From contig NZ_JBBUKT010000008.1 in assembly GCF_038066715.1 (NCBI RefSeq), positions 186,001-250,000 of the forward strand: a DNA stretch of 64,000 nucleotides, given 5' to 3'. The notes under the pieces are model-generated. The model had not been told where the DNA came from. It made no database searches and was given only the letters and a program-made list of their open reading frames with translations. Source of the stretch: Luteolibacter sp. Y139 (GTDB taxonomy: Bacteria > Verrucomicrobiota > Verrucomicrobiia > Verrucomicrobiales > Akkermansiaceae). Below are positions 42,450-52,177 of the stretch, one piece after another (position 1 is the first letter of the stretch; each line of letters starts with the position of its first letter). The position numbers and the translations under genes are program-made.

Positions 42450-43289
42450 ATGCCTGCCATCGGCCAACGCGCCCAACTGACCATCCTCCGCGAGCAACCC
42501 TTCGGCATCTTCCTCGATGCCGGCGATGAACTCGGCGAGGTGCTATTGCCGCGCCGCGAAATGCCGAAGCATTGGCAGATCGGTGGCATCGTCGATGTCT
42601 TCCTCTACCTCGACTCCGAGGATCGGCCGGTCGCCACGCTGAAATACCCGAAGGTGATGCCCGGTGAGTTCGCTTACCTCGAAGCGCTCTCGATCACCAG
42701 CGTCGGTGCCTTCCTCGACTGGGGTTTGCCAAAGGACCTGCTGCTCCCATTCCGCGAACAGAAGGAGCGGATCGAGCCCGGCAAGTCCTACGTCGTTCAC
42801 GTCCACGTCGATGGGCCGAGCGGCCGCATCGTTGCCACCCGGAGAGTGAGCAAGTTCCTCAACAAGACGCCCGCGGACTACAAGGAAGGCCAGGAGGTCG
42901 AGCTGATGCTCTTCGGTAAGACCGAGCTCGGCTACAAGGCGATCATCGAGGGCAAGCACTCCGGCGTGCTCTTCGCGAATGAAGTCTTCCGCCGTCTCCG
43001 GGCAGGGGAGAAGACCAAGGGCTACATCGTGAAGGTTCATCCCGAGGGCAAGATCGACCTGTCCCTCTATCCTCCCGGCCGCGCCCGCATCAATGACCTC
43101 GAAACGCTCATCGAGGAAGAACTCACCAAGCGCGGCGGCTTTTGGGCAATCAGCGACTCAAGCCCCGCGGAGGAGATCCACAAGGCCCTCGGCGTGAGCA
43201 AGAAGGCCTTCAAGCAGGCGACCGGCGCGCTCTTCAAGAAGCGCAAGATTACCATCGGCGACGATGGGATCCGGTTGGTGAAGGAGTGA
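42450..43289 (+). CDS. S1 RNA-binding protein, CvfB family
   Basis: This 279-aa cytoplasmic protein has N-terminal S1-like strands (GQRAQLTILREQPFGIFLDAG... VLLPRREMP), then a second S1-like domain (LSITSVGAFLDWGLPKDLLLPFREQ), a third (GYKAIIEGKHSGVLFANEVF...), and a C-terminal winged-helix end (EEIHKALGVSKKAFKQATGALFKKRKI). This is the CvfB arrangement. It probably binds RNA and affects expression broadly. The start is the ATG at 42450. Confidence 0.85.
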   Translation: MPAIGQRAQLTILREQPFGIFLDAGDELGEVLLPRREMPKHWQIGGIVDVFLYLDSEDRPVATLKYPKVMPGEFAYLEALSITSVGAFLDWGLPKDLLLPFREQKERIEPGKSYVVHVHVDGPSGRIVATRRVSKFLNKTPADYKEGQEVELMLFGKTELGYKAIIEGKHSGVLFANEVFRRLRAGEKTKGYIVKVHPEGKIDLSLYPPGRARINDLETLIEEELTKRGGFWAISDSSPAEEIHKALGVSKKAFKQATGALFKKRKITIGDDGIRLVKE

Positions 43290-43320
43290 GATCTCCTCCA
43301 CCTGCCGGCGATGCGGGAAG

Positions 43321-44562
43321 TCACTTGAAGGGGTCCGCCAGCGGATTGGGGCTGCTGTCGTTTGTGAAGACCGGAACGTCTTCCCAATCGATTTCCCAGT
43401 CCCTGAAGCCCTTGCCAATGCGGTCGCGGATTTGGTCCGTGATCGGCTCGGTGGTGAAGAGTGGCAGGATGGGGCGGCCCGATTGCGTCTTCTTGTATTC
43501 CTTGCCCTTCTCCTCGATGAGCAGGATGAATCCGACCACTCCGCCTGGCCGCTCGCCGATGCCAAGATCCATCTCAAACTCCTCGCCCTTCTTGACCTGG
43601 ATCCAGTCGCCGAAGACCAGCGTGCCCATCGGCCCCGGGAACTCCTGGTCGGTCTTCGCCGGCTCCCAGCGCTCCTGGACGGTTTTCTGAATCTCCGGAC
43701 GCGCGGCGATCAGGCGCAGCTTGCCTTTCGTTTGGACGCCGATGTAGTCGTCGGCCGATCCCACGAAGCGGAAGGTCATGTCCTTCGGCGCCTTCAGCTT
43801 GCCGCTGTAAATGGCGAACCAACCGGACGGCTTCATCTTGTCCGCCGCGCCGAAGAGGGCGGGGCCTTCCTGAGCCGGCCGGTTCGGGATGGCGAGCTGG
43901 GTCAGGTAGAGCGTGTCGGGAGCCTTGAAGTATTCGCGGAAGGCGATTTCGCGGAAGTGCCTCTTCTGGAGCTCCAGCACCCGCGAGGTGAAGTGCTCAG
44001 GATTTCCGGTGTCATAGTCAGTGACGGGTTTGCCCGCCTTGGTTTGCTTGAAGTCGTAGAGGTGACCCGCCAGGGCATCGAAGCGGGTTTCCTTGCTGCC
44101 GAAGAAGCTCGTGGAAACGAAGCCCTTGCCCACGCCGGGGCCGCTGCCCGGACCCGAGCCAGGCCCGGTGCCGGTTCCCAGACCCGTGCCATGGCCGCCT
44201 CCCGCGCCGCCTCCACTACCCGAGCTGGCATCGCTCATGGCCATCGGCAGCGCCGCATCGGCAAGCTCCGGAGAAGTGTCCGGCAGCGAGAAGGTCGCCG
44301 CGCTTGTCGATGCGATCCGCTTCGAGACCGCGGGGGAGGTCATCATACGCTTCTGCGCCTTGATCTGGCTGGCCTTCTGCCCCTCGTTTCCACCGCCGCC
44401 GCCACCACCCGGAAGGAAATCGAGCTTTTCCTGCGGCGGATCGACCCACTTCACGAAGTAGAAGATCGCGAGCAGCACGAAGATCAGGTGAACGAGCAGC
44501 GAGATGCTGAAGGCTCCTGCGCCGAAGCGTCGCTTGGGTTTGGGTGAATCGGGGTCGCTCAT
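43321..44562 (-). CDS. TonB-like single-pass membrane protein with Gly-rich linker and PA14-like domain
   Basis: This 413-aa protein has a short basic cytoplasmic tail, one helix (AFSISLLVHLIFVLLAIFYF), and a low-complexity Gly/Ser/Thr linker (GGGGGGGNEG; then GSGGGAGGGHGTGLGTGTGP). The layout is that of an energy transducer such as TonB, but the C-terminal domain does not look like TonB. Instead LKAPKDMTFRFVGSADDYIG and the preceding GWFAIYSGK resemble a PA14 beta-barrel. It may be a periplasm-spanning carbohydrate-sensing or binding protein. The start is the ATG at 44562. No exbBD is in the window. Confidence 0.6.
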   Translation of the reverse strand: MSDPDSPKPKRRFGAGAFSISLLVHLIFVLLAIFYFVKWVDPPQEKLDFLPGGGGGGGNEGQKASQIKAQKRMMTSPAVSKRIASTSAATFSLPDTSPELADAALPMAMSDASSGSGGGAGGGHGTGLGTGTGPGSGPGSGPGVGKGFVSTSFFGSKETRFDALAGHLYDFKQTKAGKPVTDYDTGNPEHFTSRVLELQKRHFREIAFREYFKAPDTLYLTQLAIPNRPAQEGPALFGAADKMKPSGWFAIYSGKLKAPKDMTFRFVGSADDYIGVQTKGKLRLIAARPEIQKTVQERWEPAKTDQEFPGPMGTLVFGDWIQVKKGEEFEMDLGIGERPGGVVGFILLIEEKGKEYKKTQSGRPILPLFTTEPITDQIRDRIGKGFRDWEIDWEDVPVFTNDSSPNPLADPFK

Positions 44563-44658
44563 GGGTCTCGCTGTCTCCAACGGCCACCCCCGCGAATCTC
44601 TTGGGAAATTCTATCCTATCACTTCTGCTAGGTCTCGCCCCCCAAGCGCGGCTCCTCG

Positions 44659-45294
44659 TCACGGCGACAGCCGCTCGATCTGCCACGCACCGTCCTTCCG
44701 CTTGTAGAAAAACCGATCGTGCAGGCGTGCCGAGCCGCCTTGCCAAAACTCAATCGTCTCCGGAACCACCCGGTAGCCGCCCCAGAAGGAGGGCAGGGGG
44801 ACCTCGCCATTCGCGAACTTGTCTTTGATCTCCGCCAGCTTCTGCATCAGCAGCTTGCGTGAGGAAATCACCGAACTCTGGTCCGACACCCATGCCCCGA
44901 GTTGCGACTCGCGCGGCCGGGAGCTGAAATACTTCAGCGACTCCGCTGCGGAGATCTTTTCAGCTCGCCCCTGCACGATCACCTGCCGCTCCAGAATCAC
45001 CCACGGGAACAGCAGGGAAACCTGCGGATTGTCCGCGATGTGCTTTGCCTTGCGGCTCTGGTAGTTCGTGAAAAAGACGAAGCCGTTCGTGTCGAAATAT
45101 TTCAGCAGCACCGTGCGCAGCAGCGGCCGGCTGATCTCATCCACCGTCGCCAGGCTCATCGCATTCGGCTCATGCAGCTTCAGCTCCACCGCCTGCTGGA
45201 ACCAGCGCTCGAACTGCACCATCGGATCGGCGGCCAGGTCGTCACGGCGCAGCCCGCGGTCGGAGTATTCCTTGCGGAATTCGGAGAGATCCAT
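44659..45294 (-). CDS. pdxH: Pyridoxamine 5'-phosphate oxidase
   Basis: This 211-aa FMN enzyme makes pyridoxal 5'-phosphate. [64 protein letters not shown] and the C-terminal [13 protein letters not shown] are the family's FMN- and substrate-binding stretches. The length is normal. It probably has its own promoter; the start is the ATG at 45294. Confidence 0.93.
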   Translation of the reverse strand: MDLSEFRKEYSDRGLRRDDLAADPMVQFERWFQQAVELKLHEPNAMSLATVDEISRPLLRTVLLKYFDTNGFVFFTNYQSRKAKHIADNPQVSLLFPWVILERQVIVQGRAEKISAAESLKYFSSRPRESQLGAWVSDQSSVISSRKLLMQKLAEIKDKFANGEVPLPSFWGGYRVVPETIEFWQGGSARLHDRFFYKRKDGAWQIERLSP

Positions 45295-45334
45295 GCCCGG
45301 GACTTAAGGCCGCAGCCCGTGACGGGCAAGACCC

Positions 45335-47515
45335 TTACTTCGCTGGCAATCGCAGGCGAGCGGGCAGCATCCCGGGAGCCTCTGCAATGAGCTCCCACGC
45401 CCCACCTGACTCCCGGGTGCCCGAGGCCGCGGGCAAGGCCAGCTCGCCCTCCAGCTTCCCCCGCTCAATGGATGCACCATCGGCCAGAGCCAAGACCGCC
45501 GCCAGGATCCGCCCGGCCTCTTGGTCGGTGAGCGCCTGGGGTGGCATCGCCATCTCACCCCAATCTCCCGTGCTGCCATTCTTCAAGCGATCGCGCAGAT
45601 AGGTCACGGCATCTTCCCGCTCGCGGAAGCGGAATGAGACATCGAGGAATCGCGGCCCGATCGATGCCTGCTCCACCTGATGGCAGGCGATGCAGGCCTT
45701 CGCGGTGATCAGTTCCTGAATCTCGCCCGGAAGCTGGTGTCCGCCGGCATCGTGCCCGGTGGGTGGAATGTAGCGGCTGCGAACGGCCACAGCTTTCGTG
45801 GCCACGCCTCCGGAGGAGAAGGAAACCCGGAACGCCACCTTTTGCCCGAACGCAAGCGAATCGGGATTCGCTGGTAATGTCAGTTCCAGCGAAGGCTCCG
45901 CAGGACCGGCCTTGAGTGAAAAGCGCTTCACCGTGACCTCGCCCTTGCCATCAGACGCCACGGCGCGCAGTTCGGATGCGGATTTCGATTCCACGGAGAT
46001 GGGCTCCGCGCTGCCGAGATCAGACTCATCCACGCCATCGGTGAGATACCAGTGGAAGTCCACGCGATCTCCATCCGGATCACTTCGCGACTTCACCATG
46101 AACGTGAGCGGACGATCCGGCACGGCCTCCACTAACAGCTCCGGCGCTTCATTCCCCGCCGGACGAATCCCTCGGATGCGACCGTCCCTGTTGAAATACC
46201 AGTTCGTCCCGTATTCCAGCAGCCAGAGTGTGCCATCCGGCGCCATGGCCATGTCCATCGGATGCAGCAGCCGTTCGAGAAGAGGCGTTAGAGTGGTGAT
46301 CTCTTCCTTCTCATTCAGCTTTGCCTGCCACATGCGACCGCGCGCCCAATCGTAGGTGATGAGGCTGCGGCTATCGTCCGGGCCCAGAAGGTTCCACTTG
46401 CGAGTCTCATCGAAGTAGAACACCGGCCCGGCCATCGCATTGCGCGAGCCGCTTCCTAACTCCGGGAAACGCTCGCTGTCGCCATAGGGATACCAGAGGA
46501 ACGCGGGCTGCGCGGGTGGCAGTTCGTGCAGGCCGGTATTGCGGTGGCCGGGATTCACCAGCTTGGCGGGATCGTTCCATTGGCCGTCTTTTCCCTTCGG
46601 CTGCCGGTAGGGCTTGTTGTCTGCGATCACGAATGGCCACCCGAAATTGCCCGCACGCTTTGCCTGATTGATCTCGTCGTAACCCATCGGCCCGCCGTCA
46701 CCATCGCGTTTGCCATCAGGCCCCACTTCGCCCCAGTAGAGCGTCCCCGTTTTCGGATCGATCGAGATGCGGAAAGGATTCCGGCATCCCATCGCATAGA
46801 TCTCCGGCCGGGTCTGCGGCGTACCCTGTGGAAAGAGGTTTCCCGAGGGAATCTCGTAGCCTTCTTCGGTCAGCTTGAGCCGGAGGATCTTGCCACGCAG
46901 GTCGTTGGTATTTCCCGCACTCCGCTGCGCATCGTAGTGCTTCCGGTTCTCGCGATCATCCACTGGTGCCACACCGCCGGAATCATAGACGCTCGTGTTG
47001 TCGCCGGTGCTCAGGTAGAGCAGCCCGTCCGGCCCGAAGGCGAGCGAACCACCCTCATGGGAGACCCGCTTGTCCCGTTCCATCGGGATCTCTAACAGAT
47101 TCTGCTCGGAGGCTGCGTCCACGCGGCCATCGCGGATCGTGAAGCGCGCCAGTCGATTGAGCGGCTTCTTGGGATCGCTGTAATAGAGATACAGTCGCTG
47201 GTTCGTCGCAAAGGCAGGGTCCAGGGCGAGCCCGAGAATTCCGTCCTCACGTGAGACCGGACTATCGGGCGCGGTCGCACGCAAGGCCGCCACCTCCAGC
47301 TTGCCGATCTCAAACACGCCGCCCGTCGAAGGCCGCACCCGCAATACCCGGCCCTCGCGTTCCACTACGTAAAGGTCGCCATTCTCCGAAACCGCGATCT
47401 CCATCGGATCCTGCAGACCCTCCGCGACCGGTGGCGTAAGCTGGAGGTCGGTGGCAGCGCTTGCGGCCAAGGAGGACATCAGTCCACCCACAAGCCCGGT
47501 AAGGAGTCTTTTCAT
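45335..47515 (-). CDS. Secreted PQQ-type sugar dehydrogenase-like protein with C-terminal cytochrome c
   Basis: This 726-aa protein has a signal peptide (MKRLLTGLVGGLMSSLAASA). Residues 30-420 form a glucose/sorbosone dehydrogenase-like beta propeller (DPMEIAVSENGDLYVVEREG; GILGLALDP; YAMGCRNPFRISIDPKTG; GEVGPDG). A CARDB/PKD-like stretch follows, then a cytochrome c domain with CIACH near residue 608 and MAMPPQ as possible Met ligand. It is likely a periplasmic sugar-oxidising protein passing electrons to a c-type heme. The start is the ATG at 47515. It is divergent from the VOC gene. Confidence 0.85.
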   Translation of the reverse strand: MKRLLTGLVGGLMSSLAASAATDLQLTPPVAEGLQDPMEIAVSENGDLYVVEREGRVLRVRPSTGGVFEIGKLEVAALRATAPDSPVSREDGILGLALDPAFATNQRLYLYYSDPKKPLNRLARFTIRDGRVDAASEQNLLEIPMERDKRVSHEGGSLAFGPDGLLYLSTGDNTSVYDSGGVAPVDDRENRKHYDAQRSAGNTNDLRGKILRLKLTEEGYEIPSGNLFPQGTPQTRPEIYAMGCRNPFRISIDPKTGTLYWGEVGPDGKRDGDGGPMGYDEINQAKRAGNFGWPFVIADNKPYRQPKGKDGQWNDPAKLVNPGHRNTGLHELPPAQPAFLWYPYGDSERFPELGSGSRNAMAGPVFYFDETRKWNLLGPDDSRSLITYDWARGRMWQAKLNEKEEITTLTPLLERLLHPMDMAMAPDGTLWLLEYGTNWYFNRDGRIRGIRPAGNEAPELLVEAVPDRPLTFMVKSRSDPDGDRVDFHWYLTDGVDESDLGSAEPISVESKSASELRAVASDGKGEVTVKRFSLKAGPAEPSLELTLPANPDSLAFGQKVAFRVSFSSGGVATKAVAVRSRYIPPTGHDAGGHQLPGEIQELITAKACIACHQVEQASIGPRFLDVSFRFREREDAVTYLRDRLKNGSTGDWGEMAMPPQALTDQEAGRILAAVLALADGASIERGKLEGELALPAASGTRESGGAWELIAEAPGMLPARLRLPAK

Positions 47516-47665
47516 GATGCGAGGGCGCTCGCTGTCCGCAGTGACCGTGAAAATGAGGACGGCGAGGTGCCTTGAATTACCCCACGGGGCGCTTTCCGGT
47601 GACAATCCCCCTCATCGGTTACCAACAAGACCCGGATGGGTCGCAGGAAAGTTTCCAAAACACTC

Positions 47666-47683
47666 CTGACATAGGGTTGTCAG
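47666..47683. promoter_or_regulatory. CTGACA-N6-TGTCAG palindrome (candidate operator)
   Basis: This perfect 6-bp inverted repeat with a 6-bp spacer (TAGGGT) lies 73 bp upstream of the VOC start and about 150 bp upstream of the divergent sugar-dehydrogenase gene. Its size fits a dimeric transcription factor. I believe similar TGACAnnnnnTGTCA sites occur near stress-type VOC/DinB genes with WYL regulators, but no such regulator is visible here. Confidence 0.45.
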
Positions 47684-47755
47684 TTGGGCCTGCTGGAGTG
47701 TGCGTGTCGCCCCGATGCGAGGGCGGAATTCCAAACCACCAACATCACTACCACC

Positions 47756-48130
47756 ATGAAAATCAATTCCCTGAACTGGTTCGAAATCTTCACCAACGAC
47801 CTCGCGAAGGCCACCACCTTCTACAGCACCATCCTCAATACCAAACTGGAATCACCGGACTCCTCGGCTAGCTGCCGCATGGCGATCTTCCCCGGCGATC
47901 ACGACAAGGGCGTCTGCGGCGCGATCTCCCAGATGGACGGCTGCAACCCCGGTGCCGGCGGCACCATGGTCTACCTGAATGTCGAAGGCGACCTCGATGG
48001 CGTCCTTTCCCGCATCCCCGCCGCCGGCGGCAAGGTGCTGAAAGACCGCATGGACATCGCCCCCCACGGCTTCATCGGCGTCTTCCGCGATCCCGAGGGC
48101 AATGTCGTCGGCCTGCACAGCTTGGTCTGA
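47756..48130 (+). CDS. VOC family protein (glyoxalase/dioxygenase fold)
   Basis: This 124-aa protein has one VOC module: NSLNWFEIFTNDLAKATTFYSTIL at the start and GFIGVFRDPEGNVVGLHS at the end. It is close to the small YdeN/PhnB-like members of unknown substrate. His and Glu metal-ligand positions are only partly conserved. The start is the ATG at 47756. It is preceded by a palindromic operator-like sequence. Confidence 0.82.
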   Translation: MKINSLNWFEIFTNDLAKATTFYSTILNTKLESPDSSASCRMAIFPGDHDKGVCGAISQMDGCNPGAGGTMVYLNVEGDLDGVLSRIPAAGGKVLKDRMDIAPHGFIGVFRDPEGNVVGLHSLV

Positions 48131-48272
48131 CCCCCGTTTGTTCCCATTGCCTGCCGTCCCGCGAGGGCGGCAGGCCCCTTTGCATCAACCTCCCAATTTC
48201 CCCCGATCATGACAATCTGTCTGACAACCATGGTCTTGCTCTTCCGTAGGAACTCCTGCTTTGCCTTGTCCT

Positions 48273-49916
48273 ATGGAAACCCGCTTTTTCTCCCCCTGCG
48301 CCGCCTTTTTCGTAATCGCCTCCGCCGCCAGCGCGCAATCGGGCGAGTGGAAGAGCCTCTTCAACGGCAAGGACCTGACAGGCTGGACCGTGACGGTGGA
48401 CAAGCTGCCGGTGGGACAGGATCCCGACCACATCGTGCAGGTCCGCGACGGCGCGATCCACATGTATGCCGACACCGATCCGGCGACGAAGGTGCCCTTC
48501 GGCGTGATCACGAGTGACGCCTCCTACTCGCGCTTTCACCTGGCGCTGGAGTATCGATGGATGGAAAAGAAGTTCGCCCCCCGCAAGGACTCGATCCGCG
48601 ACGCGGGCCTGCTCTATCACGCGTCGAATACGGCAAAGATCTGGCCGCCCTCCGTGGAGTATCAAATTCAGGAGGGAGACAGCGGCGACATCATCTTCAT
48701 TCAGGAGAGCGGCTACAGTTGGGCCCATCCGAATCCCGATCAGGCTCCGGAAGGGCAGGGCGATGCCTCTCTCTTGCCGGAAAATGGCGGCTTCATTCGC
48801 AAGGCGAAGAACCAGACCTACTTCGGTCGCTTTCCCGAATACGATCACCCGGGCTGGAACCGCGCCGAGGTCATCGTGCAGGCCGACGAATCCGCCGAGC
48901 ACATCCTCAACGGTCATACCCGCTCGCGCCTCGAGGGCATGCAGAATCTAACAGGCGGTGCCTTGAAGGAGGGCAAGATCTGCCTGCAATTCGAAGGCGC
49001 CGAGATCCAGTATCGCAAGGTCGAGATCCGAGAACTGGAAGAGCCACTTCGTCCGGACAAGACCCTGCTCAGCATGAGCGCCGTGAAGGACAAGCCCGCG
49101 CGCAGCGGAACCATCATCGTAAAGAATCCGCTCAAGCACTCTTTGCCCGCGGACATCTCGATCACTGGCAAGGACGCCGGTGCCTTCAGCGCCACAGCGG
49201 ACAAGATGTCCCTCGAGCCCGGCGAAAGCATGGAGGTCAGCGTGAATTTCAAGCCGATCCATGGAGCCGACCGCTACAGCGCCGGCCTCCGTATCGGCAC
49301 TCCGGAAAGCGGCACCTTCGTGATTCTCCAAGGCATCGGCCTCGCTGCCTTCGAAGGAAAGAACGAGCCGCCTCTCCAATCCATCGTCCAAGCGCTCGGA
49401 ATGACGATCAACGTGGGCGACACGAACCTAGAGCACGATACCAAGGCTGACACCATCGGCGAAAGTCAGGACGTCCGCTACTTCACGAAGGCAGGCGAGG
49501 GGAAGGTCCGCATCACGCCGCTCGCGCGCTTCTCGCCTCCGGGCGCGACCCCATTCGGGATCGTCGCCAAAGGCACCACTGCCCTCGTCCAGTCAGGCAA
49601 GCTTGCTGACTCCGCGAGCATACCCGATGCCCATCAGTGCCTTCTTCCTCCGCTCGAAGGCGGTGCAAGTTCACTCGAAATCGACACTCCCGCTGAAGGC
49701 TTCGCGTTCTACATGAACGCCCATCAATACGTCTCCTTCACCGATCCCGGCCTCCCGACCGAAGCGAAGATCGCCCGCACCGCACGGGTCTACCCCGCCC
49801 AACGCCTCGCCGGCCGCGACCTCACGAATGCATTCGTCGTCGGCTTCGAGGAAGCCGCCAACGGCGACTACCAAGACGCCGTCTTCCTGATCGAAAACGT
49901 GAAGCCGCTTCCCTAA
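48273..49916 (+). CDS. Secreted DUF1080 protein with choice-of-anchor D domain
   Basis: This 547-aa protein has a signal peptide (METRFFSPCAAFFVIASAASA). Residues 22-265 are the DUF1080 (3-keto-disaccharide hydrolase/LamG-like) domain, with SLFNGKDLTGW, AGLLYHASN and NRAEVIVQADESAEHILNG. An anchor-D-like domain (VKNPLKHSLPADISITGKDAGAF) comes next, then a beta-rich C-terminal part (FYMNAHQYVSFTDPG). DUF1080 proteins act on polysaccharides in Verrucomicrobia and Planctomycetes. The start is ATG at 48273. The 142-bp spacer before it shows no second gene. Confidence 0.82.
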   Translation: METRFFSPCAAFFVIASAASAQSGEWKSLFNGKDLTGWTVTVDKLPVGQDPDHIVQVRDGAIHMYADTDPATKVPFGVITSDASYSRFHLALEYRWMEKKFAPRKDSIRDAGLLYHASNTAKIWPPSVEYQIQEGDSGDIIFIQESGYSWAHPNPDQAPEGQGDASLLPENGGFIRKAKNQTYFGRFPEYDHPGWNRAEVIVQADESAEHILNGHTRSRLEGMQNLTGGALKEGKICLQFEGAEIQYRKVEIRELEEPLRPDKTLLSMSAVKDKPARSGTIIVKNPLKHSLPADISITGKDAGAFSATADKMSLEPGESMEVSVNFKPIHGADRYSAGLRIGTPESGTFVILQGIGLAAFEGKNEPPLQSIVQALGMTINVGDTNLEHDTKADTIGESQDVRYFTKAGEGKVRITPLARFSPPGATPFGIVAKGTTALVQSGKLADSASIPDAHQCLLPPLEGGASSLEIDTPAEGFAFYMNAHQYVSFTDPGLPTEAKIARTARVYPAQRLAGRDLTNAFVVGFEEAANGDYQDAVFLIENVKPLP

Positions 49917-49923
49917 CAGAAGC

Positions 49924-51150
49924 TCACTCCTTCTCCGTCTCCACATCCGGCAAGAAGACCGTCAGTATCCCGATCAGCGGCAAATACGCGCAGATCTGGA
50001 ACACAAAGTTGATCCCCTGGTGGTCCGCCACCTTGCCCAGCACCGCGGAGCCAATCCCCGCAATCCCGAAGGCCAGCCCGAAGAATAGTCCGGCAATCAT
50101 CCCGACCTTCCCCGGCAGCAACTCCTGCGCATAAACCAGAATCGCCGAGAACGCCGAAGCCAGCACCAAACCGATCACCACGCTCAGCGCAGCAGTCATA
50201 CCCAGTCCCACATGCGGCAGCAGCAGCGAGAACGGAGCCACGCCTAGGATTGAAACCCAGATCACCCGCTTGCGCCCGATGCGGTCGCCGATCGGTCCAC
50301 CGGCAATGGTGCCCACCGCCACCGCGGCCAGCAGCAGGAACAGGTAGTACTGCGAGCTCTGCACCGGGATGTGGAAGCGATCGATCAGGTAAAAGGTGTA
50401 GTAGCTGGTCAGCGAGGACAGGTAGACGTACTTCGAGAAAGTCAGCGCCACCAGCACCGCCAGCGCGATCGCCACCGTCTTAGGTGGATAGGCCGAGTGC
50501 TCTCCCGTGGCTTTCGCCTTCGGCTTCATGCGATGGACGTTCTGGCTCTGCCAGCGCCCGATGAAACTCAGGATCACCACGCCTAACAGCGCCACCGCCG
50601 AGAAGGCGATGATCGAGCGCTGACCGTGCGGCACGATGACCAGCGCCGCCAGCAACGGCCCGATCGCACTGCCTGCGTTCCCACCAACCTGGAAGATCGA
50701 CTGCGCCAGACCACGACGCTTGCCCGCCGCCATGAAGGCGATGCGCGAGGCCCCCGGGTGGAAGACCGCGGAACCCGTGCCGATCATCGCCGCCGACATC
50801 AGGATCGTCGGGAAGCTGGTGGAATTCGCCAGTGAGATCAGGCCGATCAGCGTGAAGCCCATTCCAATCGGCAGCGAATAGGGCATCGGCTTTCGATCCG
50901 TGATCCATCCCACCAGCGGCTGCAGCAGCGAAGCCGTGAGCTGGAAAGTGAAGGTGATCAGCCCCAACTGCGTGTAATCCAGCTGATAGGAGTTCCTGAG
51001 AATCGGATAGATCGAAGGCAGCAGCGCTTGAATGGTATCATTCAGCAAGTGCGCCGCGCTGATCCCAAAGATCAGCGCCAGCACCGTATCCGTCTGCGGG
51101 CGTGTCGCGGCCATGGCCGCGGCCTCGTCCTGAGCAGTGGTTTCGTTCAT
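49924..51150 (-). CDS. MFS transporter, fosmidomycin resistance (Fsr) type
   Basis: This 408-aa protein has twelve helices. SAAHLLNDTIQALLPSIYPIL, then QPLVGWITDRKPMPYSLPIG and the central FHPGASRIA motif, identify the Fsr subgroup of the MFS. Such proteins export fosmidomycin or similar small phosphonates and drugs; the native substrate is unknown. The start is the ATG at 51150. It is convergent with the DUF1080 gene. Confidence 0.87.
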   Translation of the reverse strand: MNETTAQDEAAAMAATRPQTDTVLALIFGISAAHLLNDTIQALLPSIYPILRNSYQLDYTQLGLITFTFQLTASLLQPLVGWITDRKPMPYSLPIGMGFTLIGLISLANSTSFPTILMSAAMIGTGSAVFHPGASRIAFMAAGKRRGLAQSIFQVGGNAGSAIGPLLAALVIVPHGQRSIIAFSAVALLGVVILSFIGRWQSQNVHRMKPKAKATGEHSAYPPKTVAIALAVLVALTFSKYVYLSSLTSYYTFYLIDRFHIPVQSSQYYLFLLLAAVAVGTIAGGPIGDRIGRKRVIWVSILGVAPFSLLLPHVGLGMTAALSVVIGLVLASAFSAILVYAQELLPGKVGMIAGLFFGLAFGIAGIGSAVLGKVADHQGINFVFQICAYLPLIGILTVFLPDVETEKE

Positions 51151-51203
51151 GGGCCGGAAAGCGTCGACCCGATCCCCGGCGCGGGCAAATTCTCCGACCG
51201 GGA

Positions 51204-52103
51204 CTAAGCTCCCTCTTTCTGGTATTTTTCTCGGATTTCATCCCGGAACTCCGCCGGAGTCCGATCCTCGTAGCGGCGAAAGAAGCGCCCGAAATACGAC
51301 GGATCCTTGAATCCCAGCTGATAGCCGATCTCCGCCACGCTGAGTTCCGAATAAAGCAGCAACCGCTTCGCATCGAGCAACCGCCGCTGCCGGACATGCT
51401 CACCCGCAGGACGCCCGGTCGCCTCGCTCACCACGTCATTAAGGTGATTCGCGCTGACGCCCAGCTCACGAGCGTAAGGAGTGAGCGCCTGCCAGTCCCT
51501 GTAGTTCCGCTCCACCAGCAGTTGGAAGTCGCGCACCAGACTGGCCGCCCGCTGTGGCGCAGTGGCTTGCTCGTGATCCCTCCAGCGGCTGGCCTTCACC
51601 AAAAGGATGCGCAAGAACGCTCGAATGATCTCCGCCGCTCCGGGTCGTGCTTGGTTGAACTCCTCCTGAATCTCATCAAACAGCGCAGCGGTCGCCTCCC
51701 GCGCTCTGGCCGGCACACTCATCCACGGCGGAAAGTCGGCCGTGTAGTAGAACGGCAGCTCCAGCAGGAACTGCGTCGAACCCGCGGCCCCCGCATCGAA
51801 AAACTCACGCGTGAAGGACAGGATCGTCCCATCGGTCTCCTTGCCCGATTGCACCGCATGAATCTGTCCCGGGCTCAGGAAAAACAGCGTGTCACCCCGG
51901 ACCTTCGTCTCGCGGAAGTCGTGCATCAGCCGTGCCGGACCCCGGATCAACGACATCTGGAAAAAGTCGTGATAGTGCGGGGTGAGCAGGGTGGGGTTCC
52001 ACGCTCGCGATTCCTGATAGGGAACGGCCACGAAGCCCTCTCCCCGCAGCAGGGACTGCCGGTAGTCGCCCAGTGCGACGGCGGGAATGGCTTCGCGCTT
52101 CAT
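51204..52103 (-). CDS. AraC-family transcriptional regulator
   Basis: This 299-aa protein has an N-terminal cupin sensor (LLTPHYHDFFQMSLIRGPARL ... FFLSPGQIHAV) and a C-terminal HTH pair (YARELGVSANHLNDVVSEATG and SVAEIGYQLGFKDPSYFGRFFRRYEDRTPAEFR). The second helix-turn-helix is of AraC/XylS type. The start is the ATG at 52103. It diverges, with 74 bp between, from a DUF1080 gene, which it may control. Confidence 0.9.
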   Translation of the reverse strand: MKREAIPAVALGDYRQSLLRGEGFVAVPYQESRAWNPTLLTPHYHDFFQMSLIRGPARLMHDFRETKVRGDTLFFLSPGQIHAVQSGKETDGTILSFTREFFDAGAAGSTQFLLELPFYYTADFPPWMSVPARAREATAALFDEIQEEFNQARPGAAEIIRAFLRILLVKASRWRDHEQATAPQRAASLVRDFQLLVERNYRDWQALTPYARELGVSANHLNDVVSEATGRPAGEHVRQRRLLDAKRLLLYSELSVAEIGYQLGFKDPSYFGRFFRRYEDRTPAEFRDEIREKYQKEGA

Positions 52104-52177
52104 CGGAGGAAGGCTGCTAGTCTTCTGCCTCTCTTCTTCCTTGGAAAGAGTCTTTCTCCCGCGAGAGTAACCGTCTT

